In this document: one piece after another, positions 36,443 through 46,500 of the stretch | How positions within the stretch are numbered: the stretch's first letter is position 1 | Layout: each line of letters opens with the position of its first letter | From: CAIMUS01 sp963708455 | GTDB lineage: Bacteria > Pseudomonadota > Gammaproteobacteria > Competibacterales > Competibacteraceae | Length of the DNA: 64,000 bases | Direction: 5' to 3' | NCBI GenBank assembly: GCA_963708455.1 | Contig: CAVPSQ010000004.1 | Coordinates: 1,527,290 to 1,591,289 of the forward strand | The notes under the pieces: model-generated | What the model saw: only the letters and a program-made list of their open reading frames with translations | Databases searched by the model: none | What the model was told of the DNA's origin: nothing | Position numbers and translations under genes: made by a program

Positions 36443-37921
36443 ATGAATCCAGCACAGTTTCAGCAATTAGCCGCGCAAGGCTTTAACCGCATTCCTGTGG
36501 TCCGCGAGGTGCTGGCGGACCTGGACACTCCCCTGAGCACTTACCTCAAGCTGGCCGATGCGCCCTACACCTATCTGTTCGAGTCGGTGCAGGGCGGTGA
36601 AAAATGGGGCCGCTATTCGATCATCGGTCTGCCCTGTCGCACCATCATGCAGGCGCAGGGACGGGACATCACGGTCATCCGCGACGGACAGGTGATTGAA
36701 CAGCAGCAATGCACCGATCCGTTGGCCTGGATCGCAGACTTTCAGGCCCGTTACCGGGCGCCCCCGGTCGGCCCGGGTCTGCCTCGCTTCTGCGGCGGGC
36801 TGGTGGGCTATTTTGGTTACGATACCGTGCGTTATATCGAACCGCGCCTGGGAGACTGTCCCAATGGCGATCCGCTGCATACGCCCAATATCCTGCTGCT
36901 GCTGTCGGAAGACGTGGTGGTGTTCGATAATCTGTCGGGCAAGCTGTTCGCCATCACCCTGGCGGACCCGGCGCAGGAACAGGCGTTGGAACGCGCCCAG
37001 CGCCATCTGGACGAGTGGGTCGAACGGCTGCGCGACAGCCGTCTCAGCTATCCCTACGGCCGGCCGGTCAGCGTGGTGCGCGAGGAGGATTTCGTGTCTG
37101 GCTTTACCCAGGAAGGCTTCGAGGAAGCCGTCGCCCAGGTCAAGAACTATATCGTCGCGGGCGACTGCATGCAGGTGGTGCTGTCGCAACGGCTGACCGT
37201 ACCCTTCCAGGCCGCGCCTTTGGATCTCTATCGGGCGCTGCGCAGCCTGAATCCTTCGCCCTATATGTATTTCCTCAATCTGGGTGGTTTCCATATTGTC
37301 GGCTCCTCTCCCGAAATCCTGGTCCGGCTGGAGGACGGCGTCGTTACCGTCCGACCCATCGCCGGCACCCGCCGCCGGGGGGCGGGCGAAGCTGAGGATC
37401 AGGCGCTGGAAACCGAACTGCTGGCCGATCCCAAGGAACTGGCCGAACATCTGATGCTGATCGATCTGGGCCGCAACGACGCGGGGCGGATCAGCGCCTT
37501 CGGCAGCGTCAAGGTCACCGAACGCATGGTGATCGAGCGTTATTCCCACGTCATGCATATCGTTTCCAACGTGGTGGGCCGACTGCGACCGGGTCTGAAC
37601 GCCATCGACGTGCTGCGCGCCGCTTTCCCGGCGGGCACGGTTAGCGGCGCGCCCAAGATCCGGGCGATGGAAATCATCGACGAACTGGAGCCGATCAAGC
37701 GCGGCATCTACGCCGGCGCCGTTGGCTATCTCTCCTGGTCCGGCAACATGGACACGGCGATCGCTATCCGTACCGCCGTGATCAAGAACGGCCTGCTGCA
37801 CATCCAGGTCGGCGCCGGCATCGTCGCCGACTCGGTGCCGTACAAGGAGTGGGAGGAAACTATGAACAAGGGCCGCGCCATGTTCCGCGCCGTGGCCCTG
37901 GCGGGACAAGGGCTGTCGTGA
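36443..37921 (+). CDS. trpE: Anthranilate synthase component I
   Basis: A 492-residue chorismate-using enzyme; with TrpG it makes anthranilate, the first step to tryptophan. N-terminal feedback site LFESVQGGEKWGRYSIIG; the catalytic C-terminal domain shows VVLSQRLTVPF, SSPEILVRLEDG, RPIAGTRRRGAGEAED, LIDLGRNDAGRIS, FPAGTVSGAPKIRAMEIID and QVGAGIVADSVPYKEW. trpG is not in the window. The 135-base gap to gph could hold a leader peptide with two Trp codons. Confidence 0.97.
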   Translation: MNPAQFQQLAAQGFNRIPVVREVLADLDTPLSTYLKLADAPYTYLFESVQGGEKWGRYSIIGLPCRTIMQAQGRDITVIRDGQVIEQQQCTDPLAWIADFQARYRAPPVGPGLPRFCGGLVGYFGYDTVRYIEPRLGDCPNGDPLHTPNILLLLSEDVVVFDNLSGKLFAITLADPAQEQALERAQRHLDEWVERLRDSRLSYPYGRPVSVVREEDFVSGFTQEGFEEAVAQVKNYIVAGDCMQVVLSQRLTVPFQAAPLDLYRALRSLNPSPYMYFLNLGGFHIVGSSPEILVRLEDGVVTVRPIAGTRRRGAGEAEDQALETELLADPKELAEHLMLIDLGRNDAGRISAFGSVKVTERMVIERYSHVMHIVSNVVGRLRPGLNAIDVLRAAFPAGTVSGAPKIRAMEIIDELEPIKRGIYAGAVGYLSWSGNMDTAIAIRTAVIKNGLLHIQVGAGIVADSVPYKEWEETMNKGRAMFRAVALAGQGLS

Positions 37922-38054
37922 ACCGGGCGCTAGGGAAGGCAGGGACCAGCGGCGCTGAGTTGTGCGTTAACGGTAATCTGCGCCGTGTTACTATGAATCG
38001 CCTCCGCGACTGCGAGGCAACGATTTTTAACTCCAACCGAAAAGGTCTATTGTC

Positions 38055-38480
38055 ATGAACTGGAGAGAAAAGCTGGACCAAGCCGTCAACACCCTGAAGC
38101 ATGTCGCCGAAAGCGATACGGTGAAGCAGTTCACCGCCAAGGCGAGAGAAACGGCCGGCACATTGATCGAAAAGGCCAAAACGGGAGCAGCGAACGTGGC
38201 GGAAATCTTCAACGAAGCCACGGCGGATCCCACCGCCCTCAAAATCCGCTACCTCAATGCTGACATCAGCATCGTCGCTCCCTCCGACAATCTGGAAATC
38301 AAGCGTCCTCAGGTAGGCACGCTGGTGGTCAACGACGGAATCGGCAATGGCTTGGTCATCGACGCCGCCGCCGACAAAGCGTATGTCACGGAAACGGTCG
38401 GCAGCGTGAACAAGCTGGCCGACAATACCTACGACCTGGGCACCAAAGACGACATTAATGTGGTCGTGCTGAAAAATTGA
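38055..38480 (+). CDS. Conserved-looking hypothetical protein
   Basis: A 141-residue soluble protein. The first 55 residues form charged amphipathic helix (KLDQAVNTLKHVAESDTVKQ, then KARETAGTLIEKAKTGAANV), possibly membrane-peripheral. The rest looks beta-rich (IRYLNADISIVAPSDNLEIK, TLVVNDGIGNGLVIDAAADK). I do not recognise the family. It stands alone between trpE and the uvrB 3' end. AGGTCT about 10 bases before ATG 38055 may be its ribosome site. Confidence 0.65.
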   Translation: MNWREKLDQAVNTLKHVAESDTVKQFTAKARETAGTLIEKAKTGAANVAEIFNEATADPTALKIRYLNADISIVAPSDNLEIKRPQVGTLVVNDGIGNGLVIDAAADKAYVTETVGSVNKLADNTYDLGTKDDINVVVLKN

Positions 38481-38776
38481 ATTACCTTCCCTAGGTAGAC
38501 GCGGCGGACCCTGAACGGGCCGGCAACCTGGCCGGCGGTATTAAGCCTGAAACCAGACCGGCCCTTTCAGCAAATGCTCGTTGCAATCCACGTCAGGCTA
38601 CCCATTTAAGGCGGGACCATCGCGTCGGTGTCCTTGCCGGCCTGCTGCGGTCAGGTTTGCCCGATCCTGGGAGCGCCGGCGTCCTCGCCGGCCCTGTGCG
38701 GTCAGCCTGCGAAGTGTCCCGGCTTAAGTGGATACCCGGAATTGTTGCGGCCAGAAGGCCATGCAATCAATTCCGA
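38481..38776. other. Intergenic region holding a palindrome-ended element
   Basis: No gene. It contains GGGCCGGCAACCTGGCCGG-like GC palindromes just after the hypothetical gene, and then the second copy of the dispersed element (38595-38739). The region lies between convergent genes. Confidence 0.6.
38595..38739 (-). repeat. Dispersed palindrome-ended element, copy 2 (about 145 bp)
   Basis: Reverse complement of the element at 29668-29770, with extra internal GC-rich sequence. The ends AGGCTACCCATTTAAGGCGGG and CCCGGCTTAAGTGGATACC are imperfect inverted repeats; the inside carries two GGCCGGC-type units. It lies between convergent genes. Confidence 0.85.
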
Positions 38777-40837
38777 TCACCCCGTCCGGGCCTGCGGCAG
38801 GCCCAACCCGAATTCCCGAATCCGCTGGATTTCATCGCGCAGCTTCGCTGCCTCCTCGAATTCCAGATCGCGGGCATGCTTGTACATAGCCTGCTCCAGT
38901 TGCTTGATCTTTTTAATCAGCGTCGCCGGCGACGCGCCCGCATAGGTCGCCGTCTCTTCAGCCACCTTGGCGTATTGTCTGGCCGGCGACGGCGCATCCG
39001 TATAGGCGCCTTGCAGAATGTCGGTCACCGCCTTCTGTATGCTCTTCGGCGTGATGCCGTGGGTCCGATTGTAGGCCCGCTGCTTGGCCCGCCGCCGTTC
39101 GGTCTCGTCGATGGCGCGCTGCATCGAGCCGGTGATCCGGTCGGCGTACAGAATTGCCTTGCCGTGCAGGTTGCGAGCGGCCCGGCCGATGGTCTGGACC
39201 AGCGAGCGGTCGGAGCGCAGAAAACCTTCTTTGTCGGCGTCCAGAATCGCCACCAGCGACACCTCCGGCAGATCCAGTCCTTCCCGCAGCAGGTTGATGC
39301 CGACCAGCACATCGAAGACTCCCAGGCGCAGATCGCGGATAATCTCCACCCGCTCCACCGTGTCGATGTCCGCATGCAGATAGCGCACCCGGACATCGTG
39401 CTCGCCCAGATACCCGGTCAGATCCTCCGCCATCCGTTTGGTCAGGGTGGTCACCAGCACCCGTTCACCGGCCGCTGTCCGCAGGGTGATCTCTGACAGC
39501 AGATCGTCCACCTGGGTGCTGGCGGGCCGCACCTCCACTTCGGGGTCAATCAGCCCGGTGGGCCGCACCACCTGATCGACGATAGCGCCGGATTTTTCCA
39601 TTTCATACGGTCCCGGCGTGGCCGAGACAAAGATGGTTTGAAAGGCCAGGCGCTCGAACTCGTCGAAGCGCAGCGGACGGTTGTCCAGCGCCGACGGCAG
39701 CCGGAAGCCGTAGTCAACCAGCGTCTCCTTGCGGGAGCGGTCGCCCCGGTACATGCCGCCCAACTGGGGAACGGTGACATGGCTTTCGTCGATGAACGAG
39801 AGGGCATTAGGCGGCAGATAATCCAGCAGCGTCGGTGGCGGCTCGCCGGCCTGCCGCCCCGACAGGTGGCGGGAGTAGTTTTCGATCCCGCTGCAATAGC
39901 CGATCTCCAGCAGCATCTCCAGATCGAAGCGGGTGCGCTGCTCCAGTCGCTGCGCCTCCAGCAGCTTGTTGTGGGCGTACAGTTCCGCCAGTCGCTCCGC
40001 CAGTTCATCCCTGATCTTGTCGATGGCCGCCAGCACGGTTTCACGGGGCGTGACATAATGGGTCTTGGGATAAATAGTCAGGCGCGGCGCCTGGCGCAAG
40101 ACATGGCCGGTAAGCGGATCGAAATAGCTGAGCGATTCAATCACGTCGTCGAACAGTTCCAGCCGCACCGCCTCCCCTTCCGCTTCCGCCGGATAGATAT
40201 CGATAATCTCGCCGCGCACCCGGTAGGTTCCCCGGCTCAGTTCCAGATCGTTGCGGGTGTATTGCAGTTCCGCCAGCCGGCGCAGGATGGCGCGCTGGTC
40301 GGCCGACTCGCCCCGGATCAGGTGCAGCACCATCCGCAAATAGGCCTGCGGATCGCCCAGGCCGTAGATCGCGGACACCGTCGCTACGATGATGGTGTCG
40401 GCACGCTCCAGAATGGCTTTGGTGGCTGACAGCCGCAACTGTTCGATATGCTCGTTGATCGAGGCATCTTTCTCGATATAAGTATCGGTGGACGGGACAT
40501 AGGCTTCCGGCTGGTAGTAATCGTAATAGGACACGAAATACTCCACCGCGTTATGAGGGAAGAAAGCCCGCATCTCTCCATACAACTGGGCAGCCAGGGT
40601 CTTGTTAGGAGCCAGGATCAGCGCCGGCCGCTGCACCGCCTGAATCACGTTGGCGATGGAAAAGGTTTTCCCCGATCCGGTCACGCCCAGCAGGGTTTGA
40701 TGCGCCAGACCGTCGTCCAGACCCTTGATCAGCGCCTGGATGGCGGCAGGCTGATCGCCGGAGGGCTGATAGCGCGTTTCGAGTTGCAAGCGTTTGCTCA
40801 TGGAAATTTTGGTCTGTTGCAGTGAATCCAGTATCAT
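38777..40837 (-). CDS. uvrB: Excinuclease ABC subunit B
   Basis: A 686-residue damage-verification helicase of nucleotide-excision repair, partner of UvrA and UvrC. Walker A GVTGSGKTFSIANVI, the damage-probing beta-hairpin YYDYYQPEAYVPSTDTYIEK, DESHVTVPQLGGMYRGDRSR, helicase motifs LREGLDLPEVSLVAILDADK and QTIGRAARN, and a C-terminal UVR motif (RDLEFEEAAKLRDEI). ATG 40837 has AAAGG five bases upstream; the family-typical start MSKRLQLE would be ATG 40801. It diverges from the aminotransferase gene. Confidence 0.97.
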   Translation of the reverse strand: MILDSLQQTKISMSKRLQLETRYQPSGDQPAAIQALIKGLDDGLAHQTLLGVTGSGKTFSIANVIQAVQRPALILAPNKTLAAQLYGEMRAFFPHNAVEYFVSYYDYYQPEAYVPSTDTYIEKDASINEHIEQLRLSATKAILERADTIIVATVSAIYGLGDPQAYLRMVLHLIRGESADQRAILRRLAELQYTRNDLELSRGTYRVRGEIIDIYPAEAEGEAVRLELFDDVIESLSYFDPLTGHVLRQAPRLTIYPKTHYVTPRETVLAAIDKIRDELAERLAELYAHNKLLEAQRLEQRTRFDLEMLLEIGYCSGIENYSRHLSGRQAGEPPPTLLDYLPPNALSFIDESHVTVPQLGGMYRGDRSRKETLVDYGFRLPSALDNRPLRFDEFERLAFQTIFVSATPGPYEMEKSGAIVDQVVRPTGLIDPEVEVRPASTQVDDLLSEITLRTAAGERVLVTTLTKRMAEDLTGYLGEHDVRVRYLHADIDTVERVEIIRDLRLGVFDVLVGINLLREGLDLPEVSLVAILDADKEGFLRSDRSLVQTIGRAARNLHGKAILYADRITGSMQRAIDETERRRAKQRAYNRTHGITPKSIQKAVTDILQGAYTDAPSPARQYAKVAEETATYAGASPATLIKKIKQLEQAMYKHARDLEFEEAAKLRDEIQRIREFGLGLPQARTG

Positions 40838-40891
40838 TTGGACCTTTGTTTATCCGCTGTATTCAACCGCCTATCTTCCACAGGAGTTGTC

Positions 40892-42073
40892 GTGAAAATT
40901 CAATTGTCCGATCGTGTTCTCGAAGTCAAGCCATCCCCCACCCTGGCCGTGACCGCCAAAGCCAACGAACTGAAAGCCGCCGGCAAGGATGTCATCGGGC
41001 TGGGCGCCGGCGAACCGGATTTCGACACCCCCGACTTTATCAAGGAAGCGGCTATCAAGGCCATCAGGGACGGTTTCACCAAGTACACTCCGGTGGGTGG
41101 CACCCCCGGCCTGAAAAAAGCCATTATCAACAAGTTCGAGCGCGACAATGGGTTGCGCTACGAGCCCGCCCAGGTGCTGGTATCCGTGGGCGCCAAGCAT
41201 ACCATTTACAATCTGATCCAGGCGCTGTTGAACAAAGGCGACGAGGTGATTATTCCGGCGCCCTACTGGGTGTCTTATCCCGATATGGTGCTGCTGGCCG
41301 AAGCCAAGCCGGTCATCGTCGAAGGACCCGTCGAGCAGCGCTTCAAGATTACGCCGGAGCAACTGGAAGCTGCTATTACGCCGCGCACCCGGCTGTTTAT
41401 TATGAACAGCCCGTCCAACCCGACCGGCATCGCCTACACCCGCGCGGAACTCACGGCGCTGGCCGAGGTGCTGCTCAGGCATCCCCATATCGTCATCGCC
41501 ACCGACGATATCTATGAGCATATCCAGTGGATCGACAAGCCATTCAGCAATCTGGTGATGGTCTGCCCGGAACTGTACGACCGCACGGTCGTGATCAACG
41601 GCGTTTCCAAGGCCTATTCGATGACCGGCTGGCGTATCGGTTACTGCGGCGGTCCCAAGGAACTGGTCAAAGCGATGGACATCATCCAGTCGCAGAGCAC
41701 CTCGAATCCGACTTCCATTTCCCAGGTGGCGGCACAGGCGGCGCTGGACGGCGACCAGGGCTGCATCGCGCCGATGGTCAAGGCGTTCCAGGAGCGACAC
41801 GAATACGTCTACAACACCTTGCAGGCGATGGCGGATGTCGAGGTGTTGCCGGCGGACGGGACTTTTTATTCCTTCCCCAGTTTCGCCCAGATCATGCAGC
41901 GGAAGGGCATCGGCAACGATATTCAATTGGCCGAGTTGCTGCTGAACGAGGGTGGCGTGGCGGTGGTGCCGGGTTCGGCTTTCGGCGCGGAAGGCTGTAT
42001 ACGACTGTCCTTCGCCACCAGCATGGGCAATCTGGAAAAAGCCCTGGAGCGGATTCGCAAGGTGCTGGGGTAG
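40892..42073 (+). CDS. Aspartate aminotransferase (class I PLP)
   Basis: A 393-residue fold-type I aminotransferase, most like the bacterial aspartate/prephenate aminotransferase subgroup. VIGLGAGEPDFDTPDFIKEA, KYTPVGGTPGLKKAI, SVGAKHTIYNLIQALLN, IMNSPSNPTGIAYTRAE, the PLP-binding Lys240 in INGVSKAYSMTGWRIGYCGG, and terminal IRLSFATSMGNLEKAL. It converts oxaloacetate to aspartate with glutamate. GTG 40892 is preceded by CAGGAG; the upstream frame to 40838 lacks homology. Confidence 0.93.
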   Translation: MKIQLSDRVLEVKPSPTLAVTAKANELKAAGKDVIGLGAGEPDFDTPDFIKEAAIKAIRDGFTKYTPVGGTPGLKKAIINKFERDNGLRYEPAQVLVSVGAKHTIYNLIQALLNKGDEVIIPAPYWVSYPDMVLLAEAKPVIVEGPVEQRFKITPEQLEAAITPRTRLFIMNSPSNPTGIAYTRAELTALAEVLLRHPHIVIATDDIYEHIQWIDKPFSNLVMVCPELYDRTVVINGVSKAYSMTGWRIGYCGGPKELVKAMDIIQSQSTSNPTSISQVAAQAALDGDQGCIAPMVKAFQERHEYVYNTLQAMADVEVLPADGTFYSFPSFAQIMQRKGIGNDIQLAELLLNEGGVAVVPGSAFGAEGCIRLSFATSMGNLEKALERIRKVLG

Positions 42074-42136
42074 TAATTAGGTGATTTCTGGCAAAGGCTA
42101 TACCGGCAAGTCAGGCGGCATAGGTGGGCATGAATT

Positions 42137-42181
42137 CCCCTCCTTGGCTAAGGAGGGGTGGCGCGCAGCGCCGGGGTGGTT
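42137..42181 (+). repeat. Dispersed REP-like repeat, copy 3
   Basis: CCCCTCCTTGGCTAAGGAGG then GGTGGCGCGCAGCGCCGG. This is the complete version of the element at 1169-1200 and 1346-1390. It lies between the aminotransferase and acyltransferase genes. Confidence 0.85.
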
Positions 42182-42261
42182 CGATCGGCGATCCGCCGTA
42201 TAGAGGACAATATGCGGCGGAATTTCCTTACCGTGTCCCGCTGTAGCGGCCCTAAACATTT

Positions 42262-43485
42262 GTGAATAGCCAAACCGACTCTATTCTGAAACAAAGCCGG
42301 ACGGTTATCCCCCGGCTTTCTGCCATAGACGCCGTCAGAGGATGGGCTATCCTGCTGGTAATGATGGTGCATACCGGATCCGCTTTCCTGGAGCTTCCTT
42401 ATCCAGTCAAAAAAATGACCAATTATGGCTGGTATGGGGTACAACTTTTTTTCATCGCCAGTGCGTTTACTCTTTTAAACTCATGGCGCCGGCAAAACAA
42501 ACCATTCAGCGACAAAGCGCGCAGCTTTTTCCTGCGGCGTTTTTTCAGAATAGTCCCGATGTATTATCTGGGAATCTTAATCTATTATTTTCTGCGTCCA
42601 CCCCTGCAGAATTTCAGTATGCAACAACTTCTGCCTAGCCTGACTTTCATCAATGCCTGGAGCCCGGAATGGTTGCCAGCTACAGAGCACGATTGGCAGG
42701 TCATGCCAGGGGGATGGAGCATTTCGGTGGAATTTTGTTTCTATTTCATTTTTCCTGTGTTGGCCGTCCTCGCAGGGAATCTCAAGAGAAGCTTTATCTT
42801 TTTGATGGTTGGCATTGTAATAATGGTGCTTTGCAATGCCTGGGGTTTTTCCTTTTATGGTCCCACTTACGGAGATCAGGCAACTGAGATATTTTTGTTC
42901 TTCTGGCTTCCAAATCAGCTCTGTATTTTCAGCCTGGGGTTTATCGTTTATTTCGTCATGCTGTCCCGGCATCGCGTTATAAAGGCTTGCCGGGATTTCC
43001 TTGGCAAACAACAAAGGATAATTTATTTAACCGGTTTTATTGCAATTGCAGGCATGGCGCAAGGCGGGGTATTTAAATATTTCACGCCTCAATTTCCATG
43101 GATACCGACCCATCTACTTATATCCATCATTTTTTCAATTCTGATTATTTCGCTGTTGGCGTGCCAGCGCCCGTTAACTGTCGTGGTCAATTCTTTCATG
43201 GAACGATTAGGCGAAGTGAGCTTCAGCGCCTATGTGCTGCATTGGGCTGTTTTGGATCATCTGCACCAGTATAAAGACTTATTGGGTTTGAATACTACTG
43301 GATGGACCGCCATCGGTTGTTTTATGGCGTTGTTTCCTGCCGTCGTTCTGCTCACCTTTCTCATTTCCAGCGTCACTTACCGATGGGTGGAGCGTCCCTT
43401 CATCGAGTGGGGACGGCGGCTGTCGATCTTGGGCATTCTTGACCACACTGGCGTTGGGGGGGAACCGATGCCGCCGGTCTCCTGA
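42262..43485 (+). CDS. Acyltransferase-3 family membrane protein
   Basis: A 407-residue OafA/YrhL-type enzyme with about ten membrane helices, which O-acylates surface sugars. RLSAIDAVRGWAILLVMMVH contains the conserved R-G/H pair; FIASAFTLLNSWRR, RRFFRIVPMYYLGI, WSISVEFCFYFIFPVLAVL and VTYRWVERPFIEWGRR are the other family landmarks. The GTG at 42262 is the likely start, without a strong ribosome site. Its composition is A+T-richer than uvrB and the aminotransferase, as for much of the polysaccharide cluster. The target sugar is unknown. Confidence 0.88.
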   Translation: MNSQTDSILKQSRTVIPRLSAIDAVRGWAILLVMMVHTGSAFLELPYPVKKMTNYGWYGVQLFFIASAFTLLNSWRRQNKPFSDKARSFFLRRFFRIVPMYYLGILIYYFLRPPLQNFSMQQLLPSLTFINAWSPEWLPATEHDWQVMPGGWSISVEFCFYFIFPVLAVLAGNLKRSFIFLMVGIVIMVLCNAWGFSFYGPTYGDQATEIFLFFWLPNQLCIFSLGFIVYFVMLSRHRVIKACRDFLGKQQRIIYLTGFIAIAGMAQGGVFKYFTPQFPWIPTHLLISIIFSILIISLLACQRPLTVVVNSFMERLGEVSFSAYVLHWAVLDHLHQYKDLLGLNTTGWTAIGCFMALFPAVVLLTFLISSVTYRWVERPFIEWGRRLSILGILDHTGVGGEPMPPVS

Positions 43486-43581
43486 ACCGGCCTGCCGGCG
43501 TTTCTGGAGAGTAATTAACTGTCGCGTTCAAAGAATAATTAGTTTTTATACAGCCTCTGAAAGATGGGGTCCTCCAATGAG

Positions 43582-46500
43582 CTATTGGCGTTCACTGGAG
43601 TGTGTCGCAGCGGAGATGATTCCGCGTCCTTGAAGCCCAACGCCGATTTTGCCTGGCGAAATCCAGAAACTCAGTATTTCTCCATCACGGCGTACATGTA
43701 ATTCTTTGGGCGGATCATCCGCGGGTTCCTCTTGGCGTTGAATAATAAAATGATACACGTCCTTTATCGGTTTGCCATCGTAGTCGATGAATACATCACC
43801 AGCCTTAATACCCATTTTTGCAGCAGGACGGTCTGGTAAAACAAACGTCACCAGCACTTCGGTTTCAACTGGCTGACCATTGCTATCAAAACAGGTGGAC
43901 TTGAGTGGATTGCCCTCCTCATCGAAGTTAATCATCATTTGTGCATAACCCCAGTACGGCTCGAAGCCCGTAAGATGCGTAATAATTAACTTTCCGCTCG
44001 GCGCATATTCACTGGTTGTTTCGCTATAGCCAAATGGAGTGGTAAACTTCTGATTGGTATATGCCGGCTTATCCTGATCATCAAAGAAGCCTTGATACAC
44101 TTCTCTACCGACTTCATCGTAGCGAGTGATTTGTTTGGTAAAACCCTTGCTGCCATCAAGACCAATAACGATTTCTTCGGCTTTCTTACCACCAGGATAA
44201 TAGCGCCACTGTTTCTTTTTGAATCCATCACTGGAAGAGACTAGTTCTCCATTTATTCCGTAATACGCTTGCTCAGTTCGATTACCGTGTTCATCGTACT
44301 GGGCAATTAACTTATGAAAGTCATTCTGATCTGATGCCGGTTTGCCAGTCGCATCGAAATAGGCAATTTCCTGCGGCTTGCCCTGATTATTCAAAGTGAT
44401 AACCATCGTTGCATAGTTTCTCTCCGGTTCAAATCCTGAAAAACGCAAAATCCCTAATCGACCATCGGATCTATATTCACTGGTTATTTCGCTATAACCA
44501 AATATCTCAGTAAAATTTTTATTGGTATGAGCTGGTTTGTCCTGATCATCAAAGAAACCTTGATACACTTCTTGACCGGCTTCATCGTAGCGAGTGATTT
44601 GTTTGGTAAAACCCTTACTTCCATCAAGACCTATAACGATTTCTTCGGCTTTCTGACCACCAGGGTAATAGCGCCACTGTTTCTTTTTGAATCCATCACT
44701 GGAAGAGACCAGTTCTCCATTTATTCCATAAAATATCTGTTCAATTTGATTGCCGCGTTCATCATACCTGGCCGTAGATCGGTGATAATCATCTTTGTGT
44801 AGGGTCGGCTGGCCCGCGGTGTCGAAATAAATCCATTCGATCTGATTACCATGTTCATCGTATTTACTAGTGACCAGATGATAACCACCCTCAAGCGCCA
44901 TAGGTCGATTAGCGGTATCAAAATAGGCCCATTCGATTTGATTACCGCGTTCATCGTACTTGGCCGTAGATCGGTGATAACCGTCCTTGTGCAGAGTCGG
45001 CTGACTCGCAGCGTCAAAATAAGCCCATTCAATTTTATTGCCGCGTTCATCGTACTTGACGGTAGACTTATAATAACCGTCCTTGTGCAGAGTCGGCTGG
45101 CCAGCGGTGTCGAAATAAGTCCATTCGATCTGATTGCCGCGCTCATCGTATTTACTAGTGATCAGATGATAGCCATCCTTAAGCGCGATAGGTCGATTAG
45201 CGGCATCAAAAAATACCCATTCGATCCGATTACCGCGTTCATCGTATTTAGCCGTAGACCGGTGATAGCCATCCTTGTGGAGGGTAGGCTGACCCGCAGC
45301 GTCAAAATAGGCCCATTCGATTTTATTGCCGCGCCCATCGTACTTGACCGTAGACCGGTGATAACCGTCCTTGTGCAGAGTCGGCTGGCCAGCGGTGTCG
45401 AAATAAGTCCATTCGATCTGATTACCGCGTTCATCGTACCTGGCCGTAGATCGGTGATAACCATCCTTGTGCAGGGTCGGCTGGCCAGCGGTGTCGAAAT
45501 AAGCCCATTCGATTTGATTACCGCGTTCATCGTACTGCGCGGTCATCTTATGAGTTCCATCAGTTTGGTCTATCGTAGATTTTCCATCAGTATCAAAGTA
45601 TGCCCATTCGATCCGATTACCGCGTTCATCATATTTACCAGTGATCAGATGGTAGCCATTCTTAAGCGCCATAGGTCGATTAGCGGCATCAAAATAGGCC
45701 CATTCGACTTTATTGCCGCGCTCGTCGTACTTGGCCGTGGACCGGTGATAACCGTCCTTGTGCAGGATCGGCTGGCTAGCGGCATCAAAATAGGCCCATT
45801 CGCTCTGATTACCGCGCTCGTCATACCGCGCGGTCATCTTATGAGTCCTATCAATTTTATCTAGCGTAGGTTTTCCATCAGTATCGAAATACGCCCATTC
45901 GATCGGATTGTCGCGTTCATCGTACTTGGCCGTAGATCGGTGATAGCCATCTTTATGCAGGATCGGCTGGACCACGATGTCGAAATAAGCCCATTCAATT
46001 TGATTACCGCGTTCATCGTATTTACCAGTAATCAAGTGATAGCCATCCTTAACCGTCATAGGTTGATTGGCGGCATCAAAAAATACCCATTCGATCTTAT
46101 TACCGTGTTTATCATACTTGGCCGTAGACCGGTGATAGCCATCCTTGTGCAGGGTCGGCTGGCCCGCGGTGTCGAAATAAGCCCATTCGATTTGATTGCC
46201 ATGCTCATCATATTTTGCGGTGAACTTACACCAGCCATCTTTAACCCGAACAGGTCGCCCATCGGCATCAAATGCAATGGCCTCTATTGTATTACCCAGA
46301 CTATCGTAGACAAGCCTTAGACCGGAATTTCCGGCCGCGTCATTCATTGGCCGACCATCAGAGTCAAGTGAAGTAATTTTTTTTACCAATCCATTTGGAT
46401 AAAACTCGTGCTGTCGTCTGAATTCCTTATCAGGTCCTTGCTGAGGATTACGAAGGCGATCGAAATAAGTCCTGAGAATTTCATCACCTTCAGGAGAATA

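Noticed and set aside
36467..37909. 480-codon frame antisense to trpE
   Set aside because: Shadow frame; trpE is unmistakable on the other strand.
44851..45864. 337-codon repetitive frame on the plus strand
   Set aside because: It simply mirrors the 96-base coding repeats of the nSTAND gene.
44730..46240. Regularly spaced repeats resembling a CRISPR array
   Set aside because: The unit is 96 bases with no unique spacers, it stays in frame inside a gene, and no cas genes are present.
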